Below are positions 1 through 6,393 of a stretch of DNA of 10,800 bases, piece after piece. A model generated the notes under the pieces. The model ran no database searches and had not been told where the DNA came from. It saw only the letters and a program-made list of their open reading frames with translations. Origin of the DNA: CAYSSG01 sp964433635 (GTDB taxonomy: Bacteria > Atribacterota > Phoenicimicrobiia > Phoenicimicrobiales > Stramentimicrobiaceae); NCBI GenBank assembly GCA_964433635.1, contig CAYSSG010000056.1, positions 1-10,800 on the forward strand, in the 5' to 3' direction. Each line of letters begins with the position of its first letter. Position 1 is the stretch's first letter. The translations under genes were made by a program, and so were the position numbers.

Positions 1-330
1 TTATAATATATTGTCTAATTTGGACTGAATTGCCTGAGGAGGCACTGCTCCTACAATCCGGTCAACTTCTTTCCCGTCTTTGAAAATCAAGAGAGCAGGA
101 ATGCCCTGGATATTATAATTGACGGCAATATTCTGATTGTCATCCACGTTCAATTTGCATACTTTCAGCTTATCGGCATTGTCTTTAGCAATCTTTTCCA
201 CAGCAGGTGCAACCATTCTGCAGGGCATACACCACGGTGCCCACATATCAATCAATACCGGAATGCTGGAATGAATGACCTCATCTTGAAAGTTACTTTC
301 ATTGAGTTCGACTAATGTTTTTTCTGACAT
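1..330 (-). CDS. trxA: Thioredoxin with a WCMPC active site
   Basis: A 109-residue cytoplasmic thioredoxin, complete, with its TAA stop at the window edge. It would reduce protein disulfides using electrons from a thioredoxin reductase not seen here. The fold landmarks are present: buried Asp28, the active site W33-C34-M35-P36-C37-R38, and the cis-proline loop G76-I77-P78. The usual CGPC dipeptide is CMPC here, which may shift the redox potential. An extra cysteine lies at position 58. The start is fixed by an AAAAGGAGA ribosome site at 336-344, five bases before the ATG. The start lies inside the 3' end of the upstream MarR-type gene (32-nt overlap), so the two are very likely co-transcribed and translationally coupled. 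Family assignment is secure; the effect of the Met is inference. Confidence 0.96.
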   Translation of the reverse strand: MSEKTLVELNESNFQDEVIHSSIPVLIDMWAPWCMPCRMVAPAVEKIAKDNADKLKVCKLNVDDNQNIAVNYNIQGIPALLIFKDGKEVDRIVGAVPPQAIQSKLDNIL

Positions 331-772
331 GTTTATCTCCTTTTATATTTTTTGTTAGTAATTTTTCCAATAAACTTAAACCTGATTTGATTGCTTCGAT
401 TTCCTGCTGACTGAGCTCTGAAGTCAGAAGCTGTTCAAATTTTTTATTTTCTTTCTCGATATCGTATTTAATCTTTTGACCCTTTTTTGTCAAGCATAGA
501 AATGTTAATCTTCGGTCATGATCATCTGTATCCCTCTTTAAATATCCTTTTTTTACCAGACTGTCTATAATTCTGCTGCTTCGGGAGGGAGAAAGGACCA
601 TCTTTTCTGATAATGCAGAACAAGTGATGCTTTGAGTGGCTTCCATTGCCTTGAGCCCTCTCAATTCCGCCAGGCTAATCTGACAGGAAGAGCAGGTTCT
701 GTTTTCATTGCATAGACAGAAGTTACTTATTTTTATGATTGTCGAAAAAATTTCTTCCATATCTTTCACCAT
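299..772 (-). CDS. MarR-family regulator with N-terminal Cys cluster
   Basis: A 157-residue (or 153-residue) winged-helix DNA-binding protein of the MarR type. The helix-turn-helix region is around residues 48-75 (SALSEKM, then LSPSRSSRIIDSLVKKGYL), followed by the wing with the family's D-x-R-R pattern (HDRR) and LTKKG. C-terminal helices at about 100-145 would dimerise. Unusually, the N-terminal helix region carries C19, C21, C27 and C30 (CxC-x5-CxxC), with C51 and another Cys further on. This looks like a metal site or thiol switch. Its gene overlaps trxA, so redox control of thioredoxin is the obvious inference. Start choice is uncertain: the ATG at 772 has no close ribosome site, whereas the ATG at 760 (residue 5) is preceded by GGTGA with five-base spacing. 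The ligand and targets are unknown. Confidence 0.9.
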   Translation of the reverse strand: MVKDMEEIFSTIIKISNFCLCNENRTCSSCQISLAELRGLKAMEATQSITCSALSEKMVLSPSRSSRIIDSLVKKGYLKRDTDDHDRRLTFLCLTKKGQKIKYDIEKENKKFEQLLTSELSQQEIEAIKSGLSLLEKLLTKNIKGDKHVRKNISRTQ

Positions 773-850
773 TCAGGAGAATAAACTTCCCTGAACCTTC
801 AATAAGGACCACTTTTTGCCTTTATAATATTTTATCAGTATTCCTGAAAA

Positions 851-887
851 ATAATTGCTTATAACAACAATTTCTTTTAGCAATTAT
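851..887. promoter_or_regulatory. 9-bp inverted repeat, candidate MarR operator
   Basis: ATAATTGCT (851-859) and AGCAATTAT (879-887) are perfect reverse complements separated by 19 nt. The right arm covers most of the -10 box of the marR-trxA promoter (883-888), and the left arm falls about 20 nt downstream of the predicted start site. A repressor bound here would block the promoter, and MarR proteins commonly repress their own operons. The two arms lie about three helical turns apart centre to centre, so they could be two half-sites, or each arm could be part of a separate site. Binding is inference. Confidence 0.45.
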
Positions 888-910
888 ATCGTATTTTCTT
901 ATTTTGTCAA
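883..910 (-). promoter_or_regulatory. Consensus promoter for the marR-trxA unit
   Basis: On the minus strand, a perfect TTGACA (905-910) and a perfect TATAAT (883-888) are separated by 16 nt. Transcription would start near 876, leaving a leader of roughly 100 nt before the regulator gene. Such a strong match suggests high output unless repressed, which fits the overlapping inverted repeat. Seen directly; activity is inferred. Confidence 0.8.
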
Positions 911-942
911 GCTAAAAGTGATATTTTTTAATTTTTTTGTTT

Positions 943-970
943 TTGACGCAATAAATGCATAGAATATAAA
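943..970 (+). promoter_or_regulatory. Probable promoter for the tRNA nucleotidyltransferase gene
   Basis: TTGACG (943-948) and TATAAA (965-970) are separated by 16 nt on the plus strand, diverging from the marR-trxA promoter. The predicted leader before the ATG at 1038 is about 60 nt. The ribosome site (TGAGGA, 1022-1027) is ten bases from the start, slightly far. The surrounding DNA is very AT-rich, so chance matches are easier here. Confidence 0.5.
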
Positions 971-1037
971 ATAATATTAAATTATTTTTTAATTTCCAAC
1001 AGTTCTCACAGGGTTGATCGATGAGGAAATGTTATAA

Positions 1038-2348
1038 ATGAATGAAGACTACAATCAAGCTGGCAAAATAAAAACAAGCAGAATCCCGGCAGATGTGCTA
1101 TCTATCATGAAGAAACTTCAAGAGGATGGCTTTGAATCTTACCTGGTAGGAGGATGTGTCAGGGATCTATTATACGATAAACCAGGCAAGGATTGGGATA
1201 TTGCGACCGATGCAGCCCCGGTAGAGATCCAACAAACTTTTCGGGGAATTAAAACATTGATGATAGGCAAAAGCTTTCAGACTGTGACACTGATCTTCAA
1301 TAAACAAGTGTATCAGATTTCTACTTTTCGTAATATCAGAAAACCAGGGTCAGTATCCTTTACAAATAAACTTGATTTAGTAATAGAAGACCTGATGCTT
1401 CGTGATTTTACCATCAATGCCATGGCCTGGAATCCGGATAGAGGATTATTGGATCCGGCAAATGGATGGCAGGATTTGAGACACAAGATGGTGAGAAGTA
1501 TTAATCCCGATAATCGATTTAAGGAAGACCCTATCAGAATGTTACGAGCCATTCGTTTGGCCTGTGAATTAAAGTTTAGCATAAGCAGGCAAACAAAAAA
1601 AAGCATGATCTATCATGCTTTTTTAATCTGTTTGATTAGTCCGGAACGAATCAGAGAGGAACTATGTTTAATTTTAAAAAGTAATGATGCAGAAAGAGGA
1701 ATCGTTTTATTACGGCAATTTGGTCTTGAGCGCTATATATTCAGCATGGATGGCGTTAAGAAGGAACTATTAACAGTCACAAGAAAGAAAAAACAGGTAC
1801 CATTGTCAGGTTTAGGTATGATCAAGGAAAATTTATCCGCCCAGTTAGCTCTTTGGGGCAGACTTTATTCCGGCTCCTGTCGGGCTGCCTGCGTTTGTTA
1901 TTTACCGGTTATAAAATACTTAAGGTTCAAGAGAAGGATCATTCATCAGGTTGAGATTCTTCTAAGCAGGGAATGGGAGGAGAGTGATTTTGGTTCTGGT
2001 AGGCAAATTCGATTTTTAATTTCCCAATTGGGGCAGGAAAATGCCAGGATACTCATGTCATTAAAGGAAATTCTCTTATTATCTGAGAATCATATTGAGC
2101 AGAAAAACAAATTAGAACAGGAGAAAATATTGTTTAATAAGGAGTTAAACAGTCATCATCCATATAAATTATCTGATTTGGCTATAACCGGTGACGATAT
2201 TAAAAAAATGGGATTACCAGAAGGGCAGAAGATAGGAGATATTCTTAAGATTACCTTGAAGGAAATCCTTGTTCATCCGGAAAAGAATAATAGAGATTAT
2301 CTGGTAAAATTTACCTATAGCATAATCAGCAATCAGGAACAATGCTGA
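1038..2348 (+). CDS. cca: Class II tRNA nucleotidyltransferase (CCA- or CC-adding)
   Basis: A 436-residue cytoplasmic enzyme that builds or repairs the 3' CCA end of tRNAs. Motif A is G38-G39 with R42-D43 and the metal-binding D52-W-D54. Motif B is R122-D-F-T-I-N-A, motif C is D139-P with G143 and D146-L, motif D (nucleotide template) is E163-D-P-I-R167, and motif E is S201-P-E-R-I-R-E-E. The C-terminal ITGDDI/GQKIGDIL stretch (about 373-392) matches the tail of bacterial CCA enzymes. No poly(A)-polymerase-type signature follows motif A. After T96-F-R98 only N-I precedes R101-K-P, so the short flexible loop (DGEYTDG-like in CCA enzymes) is missing. That loss is associated with CC-adding enzymes that need a separate A-adding partner. 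An HD phosphohydrolase domain is absent. The transporter gene follows after 36 nt. Family is certain; CC versus CCA specificity is open. Confidence 0.93.
   Translation: MNEDYNQAGKIKTSRIPADVLSIMKKLQEDGFESYLVGGCVRDLLYDKPGKDWDIATDAAPVEIQQTFRGIKTLMIGKSFQTVTLIFNKQVYQISTFRNIRKPGSVSFTNKLDLVIEDLMLRDFTINAMAWNPDRGLLDPANGWQDLRHKMVRSINPDNRFKEDPIRMLRAIRLACELKFSISRQTKKSMIYHAFLICLISPERIREELCLILKSNDAERGIVLLRQFGLERYIFSMDGVKKELLTVTRKKKQVPLSGLGMIKENLSAQLALWGRLYSGSCRAACVCYLPVIKYLRFKRRIIHQVEILLSREWEESDFGSGRQIRFLISQLGQENARILMSLKEILLLSENHIEQKNKLEQEKILFNKELNSHHPYKLSDLAITGDDIKKMGLPEGQKIGDILKITLKEILVHPEKNNRDYLVKFTYSIISNQEQC
1597..1624. repeat. 13-bp perfect inverted repeat inside the nucleotidyltransferase gene
   Basis: The arms 1597-1609 and 1612-1624 are exact reverse complements around a 2-nt centre (core GCATGAT / ATCATGC, flanked by A6 and T6). 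In RNA this gives an AU-rich hairpin ending in six U, resembling a weak bidirectional intrinsic terminator, at codons 187-196. The encoded stretch fits the family's usual length, so it is not an inserted element. With only two G-C pairs the stem is weak and may be without function. Confidence 0.6.
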
Positions 2349-2384
2349 AAAAATCCAGGAGAAGCAATTCAGGAAGAGGTTTTT

Positions 2385-3758
2385 ATGTTTAGCTGTCTAA
2401 CGAATCCTTTTATATTGATGAGTTTTTGTGTCTTTTTGGGAATGCTATTCGGGAATATCAAATTGGGCAAATTCAGTTTCAGCACATCAGGAACAATGTT
2501 TGTTGGGATCGGAACTGGATGGGCTATCACCAGATTTATACATACGATTAAGCCTTCCAGCGAGCTTTATTCTGCTGCACAAAGCATATTGGCAAAAGAT
2601 ATTGTGGATAAAGGGTTCTTTGATTTATTTCTCATCTTATTTATAGCCTCTGTTGGTCTGCTGGCAGCAAAGGAGGTAAGCAGGGTTATTAAAAAATATG
2701 GAATAAAATTTATCATATTAGGGTTTTTAATTACTTTTATCGGTGCTGCTGCTACTTATGGCGTGAGCTTAATAAGTCCGGTTGAAAACCCCTACTTATA
2801 TACTGGTGCATATACGGGTGCATTGACCAGTTCACCAGGTCTTGCGGCCTCTTTGGAAACTGCAAGGATCCGTGCGCATGAATTATTAGATCAATATGAC
2901 CAATTAAACTCTTTGGAAAAACAGAGAATCCTACACATGTTAGGAGATGATGTCAATGCTGAGGTAGAGATTATGAAGAGGTTTTCAGAAGAGCAAATAA
3001 ATGATTTTATCAGAAATGTTGAGGCAGGAATTGGGACAGGATATGCAGTCAGCTATCCTTTTGGTGTCATGATTGTCATTTTTGCCATGAATTTTTTCCC
3101 GGTTATTTTCAGGATTGATACGAACAAAGAAAAATTATCTTTAATGGAAGAATTAAAGGACAGCAGGGAAGACAATAAAGACCGCGCAAAAAAAGATAAC
3201 AAAAAGACCAGGAATGTTTTTTTTGATGTGAGTGCTTATGCACTCGTATGTGTTGTTGGTTATTTTATTGGAACCGTCAGTTTGCCTTTAGGTCTCCTTG
3301 GAGCATTAAGTCTGGGTTCGACGGGGGGAGTCTTGATTGCTGCTTTGATTTTAGGGCATATTGGCAATATTGGGCCATTTTGTTTTCGAATGGATAATCA
3401 GATACTGGGTGTGATAAGAACGATGTCCCTTGCCTACTTTTTTGCTGCGATTGGAATAAGATATGGTCATCAAGTCATTAATTCCTTAACCGGCCCGGGA
3501 TTTGCGCTGGTGATTGCCTCCTTTCTTATTGGTTTTATTCCTATGTTCATCGGATTTTTAACCGGCAGGTACCTGTTTAAAATTAACTGGATCATGCTTT
3601 CGGGTGCCATCTGTGGAGGCATGACTTCTACACCTGGTTTGGGAGCGGCAATCGATGCAGTAGGCAGCGATGATCCAGCAGCCGGATATGGGGCGGTTTA
3701 TCCTTTTGCCCTCTTAGGAATGGTCTTTTTTTCGATCATATTGAATCGCTTGATATAA
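2385..3758 (+). CDS. AspT/YidE/YbjL-type membrane transporter lacking RCK domains
   Basis: A 457-residue integral membrane protein of the aspartate-alanine exchanger duplication family. Two homologous halves each carry the signature TGALTSSPGLAAS (144-156) and CGGMTSTPGLGAA (410-422), followed by AVSYPFG (221-227) and GAVYPFA (436-442). About ten hydrophobic segments are visible. AspT and YidE are roughly 540-560 residues, with two cytosolic RCK/TrkA-C domains between the halves. Here they are replaced by a short, highly charged linker (about 245-278). In addition, a soluble helical stretch of about 55 residues (160-215) is inserted between signature and YPFG in the first half only. The substrate is unknown; known relatives exchange amino or dicarboxylic acids. 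The start is supported by AGGAAGAGG (2371-2379), five bases upstream. It is likely co-transcribed with the nucleotidyltransferase gene (36-nt gap). Confidence 0.85.
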   Translation: MFSCLTNPFILMSFCVFLGMLFGNIKLGKFSFSTSGTMFVGIGTGWAITRFIHTIKPSSELYSAAQSILAKDIVDKGFFDLFLILFIASVGLLAAKEVSRVIKKYGIKFIILGFLITFIGAAATYGVSLISPVENPYLYTGAYTGALTSSPGLAASLETARIRAHELLDQYDQLNSLEKQRILHMLGDDVNAEVEIMKRFSEEQINDFIRNVEAGIGTGYAVSYPFGVMIVIFAMNFFPVIFRIDTNKEKLSLMEELKDSREDNKDRAKKDNKKTRNVFFDVSAYALVCVVGYFIGTVSLPLGLLGALSLGSTGGVLIAALILGHIGNIGPFCFRMDNQILGVIRTMSLAYFFAAIGIRYGHQVINSLTGPGFALVIASFLIGFIPMFIGFLTGRYLFKINWIMLSGAICGGMTSTPGLGAAIDAVGSDDPAAGYGAVYPFALLGMVFFSIILNRLI

Positions 3759-3779
3759 ATATCACCTAAATTCGCTGAG

Positions 3780-4445
3780 TTAGAACATCAATTCAATATT
3801 TTTCATTTCCAGGGGTTCCTTATTGAGGAATGATTCGCCGAATTTTTTATCAATCAGCATGCCGTAGTAACGATTAAGGTTCAGGATATTGTCAAATAGC
3901 TGACTGTTCTGGAGATTTTTCCCAAACTGAGATTCATAACATCTTAAGGCTTCTACTTTCATTTCAATTTCCCGGCTGATATCTGTAATAAAAGAAGGTT
4001 TCTGGTAATAATTGAATGGAGAAGCATAATAATAAAAGATTTTTCTTCTGGATAAAAGACCTTCCTGATGGAGATGATATAAAGAAGCATGACATATTTC
4101 AGCTACCATTTTGCTTTCCGGTTTCATTTCAGCAGGGTAGGGAATGAAGAGGATATCCGGAGAGGTGTTCCGGCAAATTTCAAGAATTTCCTCTCGAATT
4201 TCACGGTAATCTTCTAATTCAGAATAGGAATATTCCAGTGTAATCCTTTCATCTATACCCAGGATACGGCTCGCTTTGATGGCTTCTCTTTTACGGTTTT
4301 CAGAAGACTGATTTTTAGAAAATCCACCATTTGTTAAGTCAACGATTGTTACTTGATTTGTGGATTCAGTTAATTTTAATATGGTTCCTCCCATACCTGC
4401 TTCAACCTGATAGGGCTGTGCACCGAAAGCGATAATTGTAGCCAT
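3780..4445 (-). CDS. BshB1/LmbE-family protein with lost metal ligands (pseudo-deacetylase)
   Basis: A 221-residue soluble protein related to BshB1, the zinc N-deacetylase of bacillithiol synthesis (LmbE/PIG-L superfamily). The frame is conserved along its length: FGA..VE.GMGGTI (7-22), VDLTNGG (35-41), KASRILGIDERITL (57-70), LFIPY (99-103), SFITDISREIE, ALRCYESQF and FGESFL match BshB1 block by block. The catalytic positions do not. The family's H-A/P-D-D-V-E is Q10-P-Y-Q-V-E15, and H-P-D-H is K108-P-E-S111, so all zinc ligands and the general-base Asp are replaced. With no stop or frameshift it looks like a maintained non-enzymatic homologue. An upstream in-frame ATG at 4532 exists, but the start at 4445 has AAGGAGA (4451-4457) five bases away and begins exactly where the fold begins. 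It follows the Na/Pi-type transporter gene by 58 nt. Its function is unknown. Confidence 0.88.
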   Translation of the reverse strand: MATIIAFGAQPYQVEAGMGGTILKLTESTNQVTIVDLTNGGFSKNQSSENRKREAIKASRILGIDERITLEYSYSELEDYREIREEILEICRNTSPDILFIPYPAEMKPESKMVAEICHASLYHLHQEGLLSRRKIFYYYASPFNYYQKPSFITDISREIEMKVEALRCYESQFGKNLQNSQLFDNILNLNRYYGMLIDKKFGESFLNKEPLEMKNIELMF

Positions 4446-4450
4446 GAATC

Positions 4451-4457
4451 TCTCCTT
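4451..4457 (-). promoter_or_regulatory. Ribosome binding site that sets the BshB1-like start
   Basis: AAGGAGA on the minus strand, five bases before the ATG at 4445. This makes the longer reading from 4532, which would overlap the upstream gene and add 29 residues unlike the family, improbable. Confidence 0.85.
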
Positions 4458-4503
4458 CTCCCACTGTGAAATATTCTGTTTTAGTAAATACTTATAGATA
4501 TCT

Positions 4504-6123
4504 TTACATATTATGAAGTACTGTCTCCGCAATCAAAGAGGAATGTTCGCTCACTTGTTTTAAAATATTAATCATATCAAAGTGAATTGAACTTGTCTGT
4601 CGCGATAATTCCACACCCTGATGCAGACGATTAATATGACTTCTTCTCATCTTTGCTTCACACTCAATAATGGACTTTTTCTGTTGCAAAGCCTTTTCTG
4701 CTAATCGTTTGTCACCCAGAGCAAAAGCACCTAAAGCCTGATAAAAATTCTGATAGGCCATTTTATAGAGTTTCTTGATTTCCATGATGCCAGCTTCTGA
4801 TAGTTTCAGTTCATTATCAATCTGTTTTTCTATAATCGGAATAATGTCTTTATCAATTAAATCACCGATATGTTCAAAATCATTAACAATATTTAATAAA
4901 CCGTATGTTTCACTGGATTGTTCCGGACTCAGAATATCAAATTTCATTTCGGTCAAATAATGGATAATGGCATTAGACAAAGTATCCACAATCCTATCCT
5001 GCTTACATAACTTATACAGCATATTTTCATCACCACTGAAAAAAACTTTCATGATACCTACAAACATTTCATCAACAACGTTTGCCATGCGAACCAACTC
5101 TTTCCTGGCCAGATAAAGGGCTAAGTCAGGTGATTCAAGAACATTATCATCCAGGAATTTAGGATGATAGAGGGATTCCTCTTCCTTCGCTTTTGGGAAT
5201 AATCTCTGCAAAAAAGAAGCAAATAGGGAAAGAAAAGGATAGATTAATAAGGCATTACCTACAACGATGATAGTATGAGCGATGGCAATCTGCCTTGGTA
5301 AGTAGGGTGTAAGGAACGATACCAGAGAGGAAAGTTGTTTAGTGAGGAATAAAAACAGGACAACACCGGCTAACTTATAGAATAAATTACCGAAAGTCAA
5401 TGTTTTAGCCTGACTGGTCTTGCCTAAACCTACAAATAGTACGGTAGTGCAGGAACCCAGATGAGAACCAAGAATAACAGGAATAGCCAATTCTATAGGG
5501 ATAATTCCCTGAGAAGACAGAGAAATTGTTAAGCCCATCATTGCTGTGCTGCTTTGCAGGACACTGGTGATGATGGTAGAAATAATCAAAGCAAAGACGG
5601 GCATACCCTGCAGTTGAGATATAAGATTGAGTAAAGTAGAATTATTTTTTAGAGGTTCCGCAAACTCAGCAATAAGGTTCATTCCCAAAAAAATGAAACC
5701 AATTCCCAGCAATACGGCTCCCAGAAATTGATAACGCCGTTTCTTGCTCAGAAAATTCAGGCCATAACCGAATAAAATTAAGATAAAAGCATATTGTGAA
5801 ATATGAAAAGTAATGACCTGAGTGGCAATGGTTGTTCCGATACTGGTTCCGATCAGAATCTGCAGGCCTTGAGCCAGAGTCATCATACCGGTATTGATTA
5901 ATCCTACCAGTAATGAAGTCGCAGCAGTACTGCTTTGCATGGTAAATGTGAGGAAGATGCCAAAAAGAATGGAAAGGGAATGATATTCTGTTATCTTATT
6001 AATCCAGGATTGTAATTTATTGCCAAAGGCCTGCCTTAGATTTAAATTGGTTTTTTGTAATCCGTAAAGGAAGATAACCAGCCCGCCAAAGATTCCAATG
6101 ACATTAAAAACCATGAAATGCAT
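4504..6123 (-). CDS. Na+/Pi-cotransporter family protein with C-terminal PhoU-like domain
   Basis: A 539-residue membrane protein of the NptA/YjbB type. The N-terminal half (about 1-310) holds two inverted Na/Pi-cotransporter repeats, each with the hallmark Q-S-S-T (63-66 and 190-193), plus GTSIGTT (92-98) and GSHLGSC (219-225), in roughly eight to ten hydrophobic helices. Residues about 335-539 form a helical PhoU-like cytosolic domain, with RKELVRMANVVDEM near 340-353, an NDFEHIGDLIDKDI motif near 413-426 and a matching SSIHFDMINILKQVSEHSS near the end. Family members move phosphate with sodium, often as exporters. The start is slightly uncertain: the GGGAG before the ATG at 6123 is only three bases away, and the ATG at 6114 is an alternative. 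It is probably the first gene of a two-gene unit with the BshB1-like protein. Confidence 0.92.
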   Translation of the reverse strand: MHFMVFNVIGIFGGLVIFLYGLQKTNLNLRQAFGNKLQSWINKITEYHSLSILFGIFLTFTMQSSTAATSLLVGLINTGMMTLAQGLQILIGTSIGTTIATQVITFHISQYAFILILFGYGLNFLSKKRRYQFLGAVLLGIGFIFLGMNLIAEFAEPLKNNSTLLNLISQLQGMPVFALIISTIITSVLQSSTAMMGLTISLSSQGIIPIELAIPVILGSHLGSCTTVLFVGLGKTSQAKTLTFGNLFYKLAGVVLFLFLTKQLSSLVSFLTPYLPRQIAIAHTIIVVGNALLIYPFLSLFASFLQRLFPKAKEEESLYHPKFLDDNVLESPDLALYLARKELVRMANVVDEMFVGIMKVFFSGDENMLYKLCKQDRIVDTLSNAIIHYLTEMKFDILSPEQSSETYGLLNIVNDFEHIGDLIDKDIIPIIEKQIDNELKLSEAGIMEIKKLYKMAYQNFYQALGAFALGDKRLAEKALQQKKSIIECEAKMRRSHINRLHQGVELSRQTSSIHFDMINILKQVSEHSSLIAETVLHNM

Positions 6124-6153
6124 CTTCTCCCTGTTTTTGAATTTGTAACTATA

Positions 6154-6182
6154 AATATACCTTTTTCCTGAGCAATTGTAAA
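6154..6182 (-). promoter_or_regulatory. Probable promoter for the Na/Pi transporter unit
   Basis: TTTACA (6177-6182) and TATATT (6154-6159) on the minus strand are separated by 17 nt, with the predicted start near 6147, about 25 nt before the ATG. No PhoP-type box was recognised upstream, so phosphate control is not supported by what I can see. Confidence 0.55.
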
Positions 6183-6242
6183 TGAAATAGGGTTGCTAAT
6201 CTGAGATGATAAAAATCTGGTTGAGAATCATGTACCATTTCG

Positions 6243-6277
6243 TTTATAGAGATATAGAGAATTTTTTAATCTATAAA
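6243..6277. repeat. 8-bp inverted repeat in the 6124-6654 intergenic region
   Basis: TTTATAGA (6243-6250) and TCTATAAA (6270-6277) are exact reverse complements with a 19-nt spacer. They lie between the divergent promoters of the Na/Pi transporter and ribU. The repeat is AT-rich and may be chance; it could be a regulator site. The rest of the 6183-6351 stretch shows no convincing gene. Confidence 0.3.
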
Positions 6278-6351
6278 AATAGGGAAGATAGATTATGAGA
6301 GAACTGAAGTTTGTCTTGATTATTTACCTGGTCTTACAATATGATTTATTA

Positions 6352-6380
6352 TTGAAACCCTTGACCTGAAGTTGTATAAT
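6352..6380 (+). promoter_or_regulatory. Promoter of the FMN riboswitch-ribU transcript
   Basis: TTGAAA (6352-6357) and a perfect TATAAT (6375-6380) have an ideal 17-nt spacer. The predicted start is near 6387, just before the first paired base of the aptamer at 6394, as expected for a riboswitch leader. Confidence 0.8.
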
Positions 6381-6393
6381 TGAAAAAATTATA

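Noticed and set aside
1021..1041. A six-codon leader frame (MRKCYK) ending on the start of the nucleotidyltransferase gene
   Set aside because: It has no ribosome site of its own, and its ATG is part of the ribosome-site region for the real gene; it is probably chance.
1313..1606. A 97-codon open frame on the minus strand within the tRNA nucleotidyltransferase gene
   Set aside because: It lies antisense to conserved motifs B to D, has no ribosome site or recognisable domain, and is explained by the coding constraint of the plus strand.
3759..3779. Search for a terminator between the converging transporter and BshB1-like genes
   Set aside because: Only 21 nt separate the stops and no hairpin with a T run is visible there.
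4446..4532. An N-terminal extension of 29 residues on the BshB1-like protein, starting at 4532 and overlapping the transporter gene
   Set aside because: The ATG at 4445 has an ideal AAGGAGA site and begins at the first beta strand of the family; the extension matches nothing in it.
6361..6380. TTGACC at 6361-6366 as the -35 element for the ribU transcript
   Set aside because: It is only eight bases from the TATAAT; TTGAAA at 6352-6357 gives the correct 17-nt spacing.
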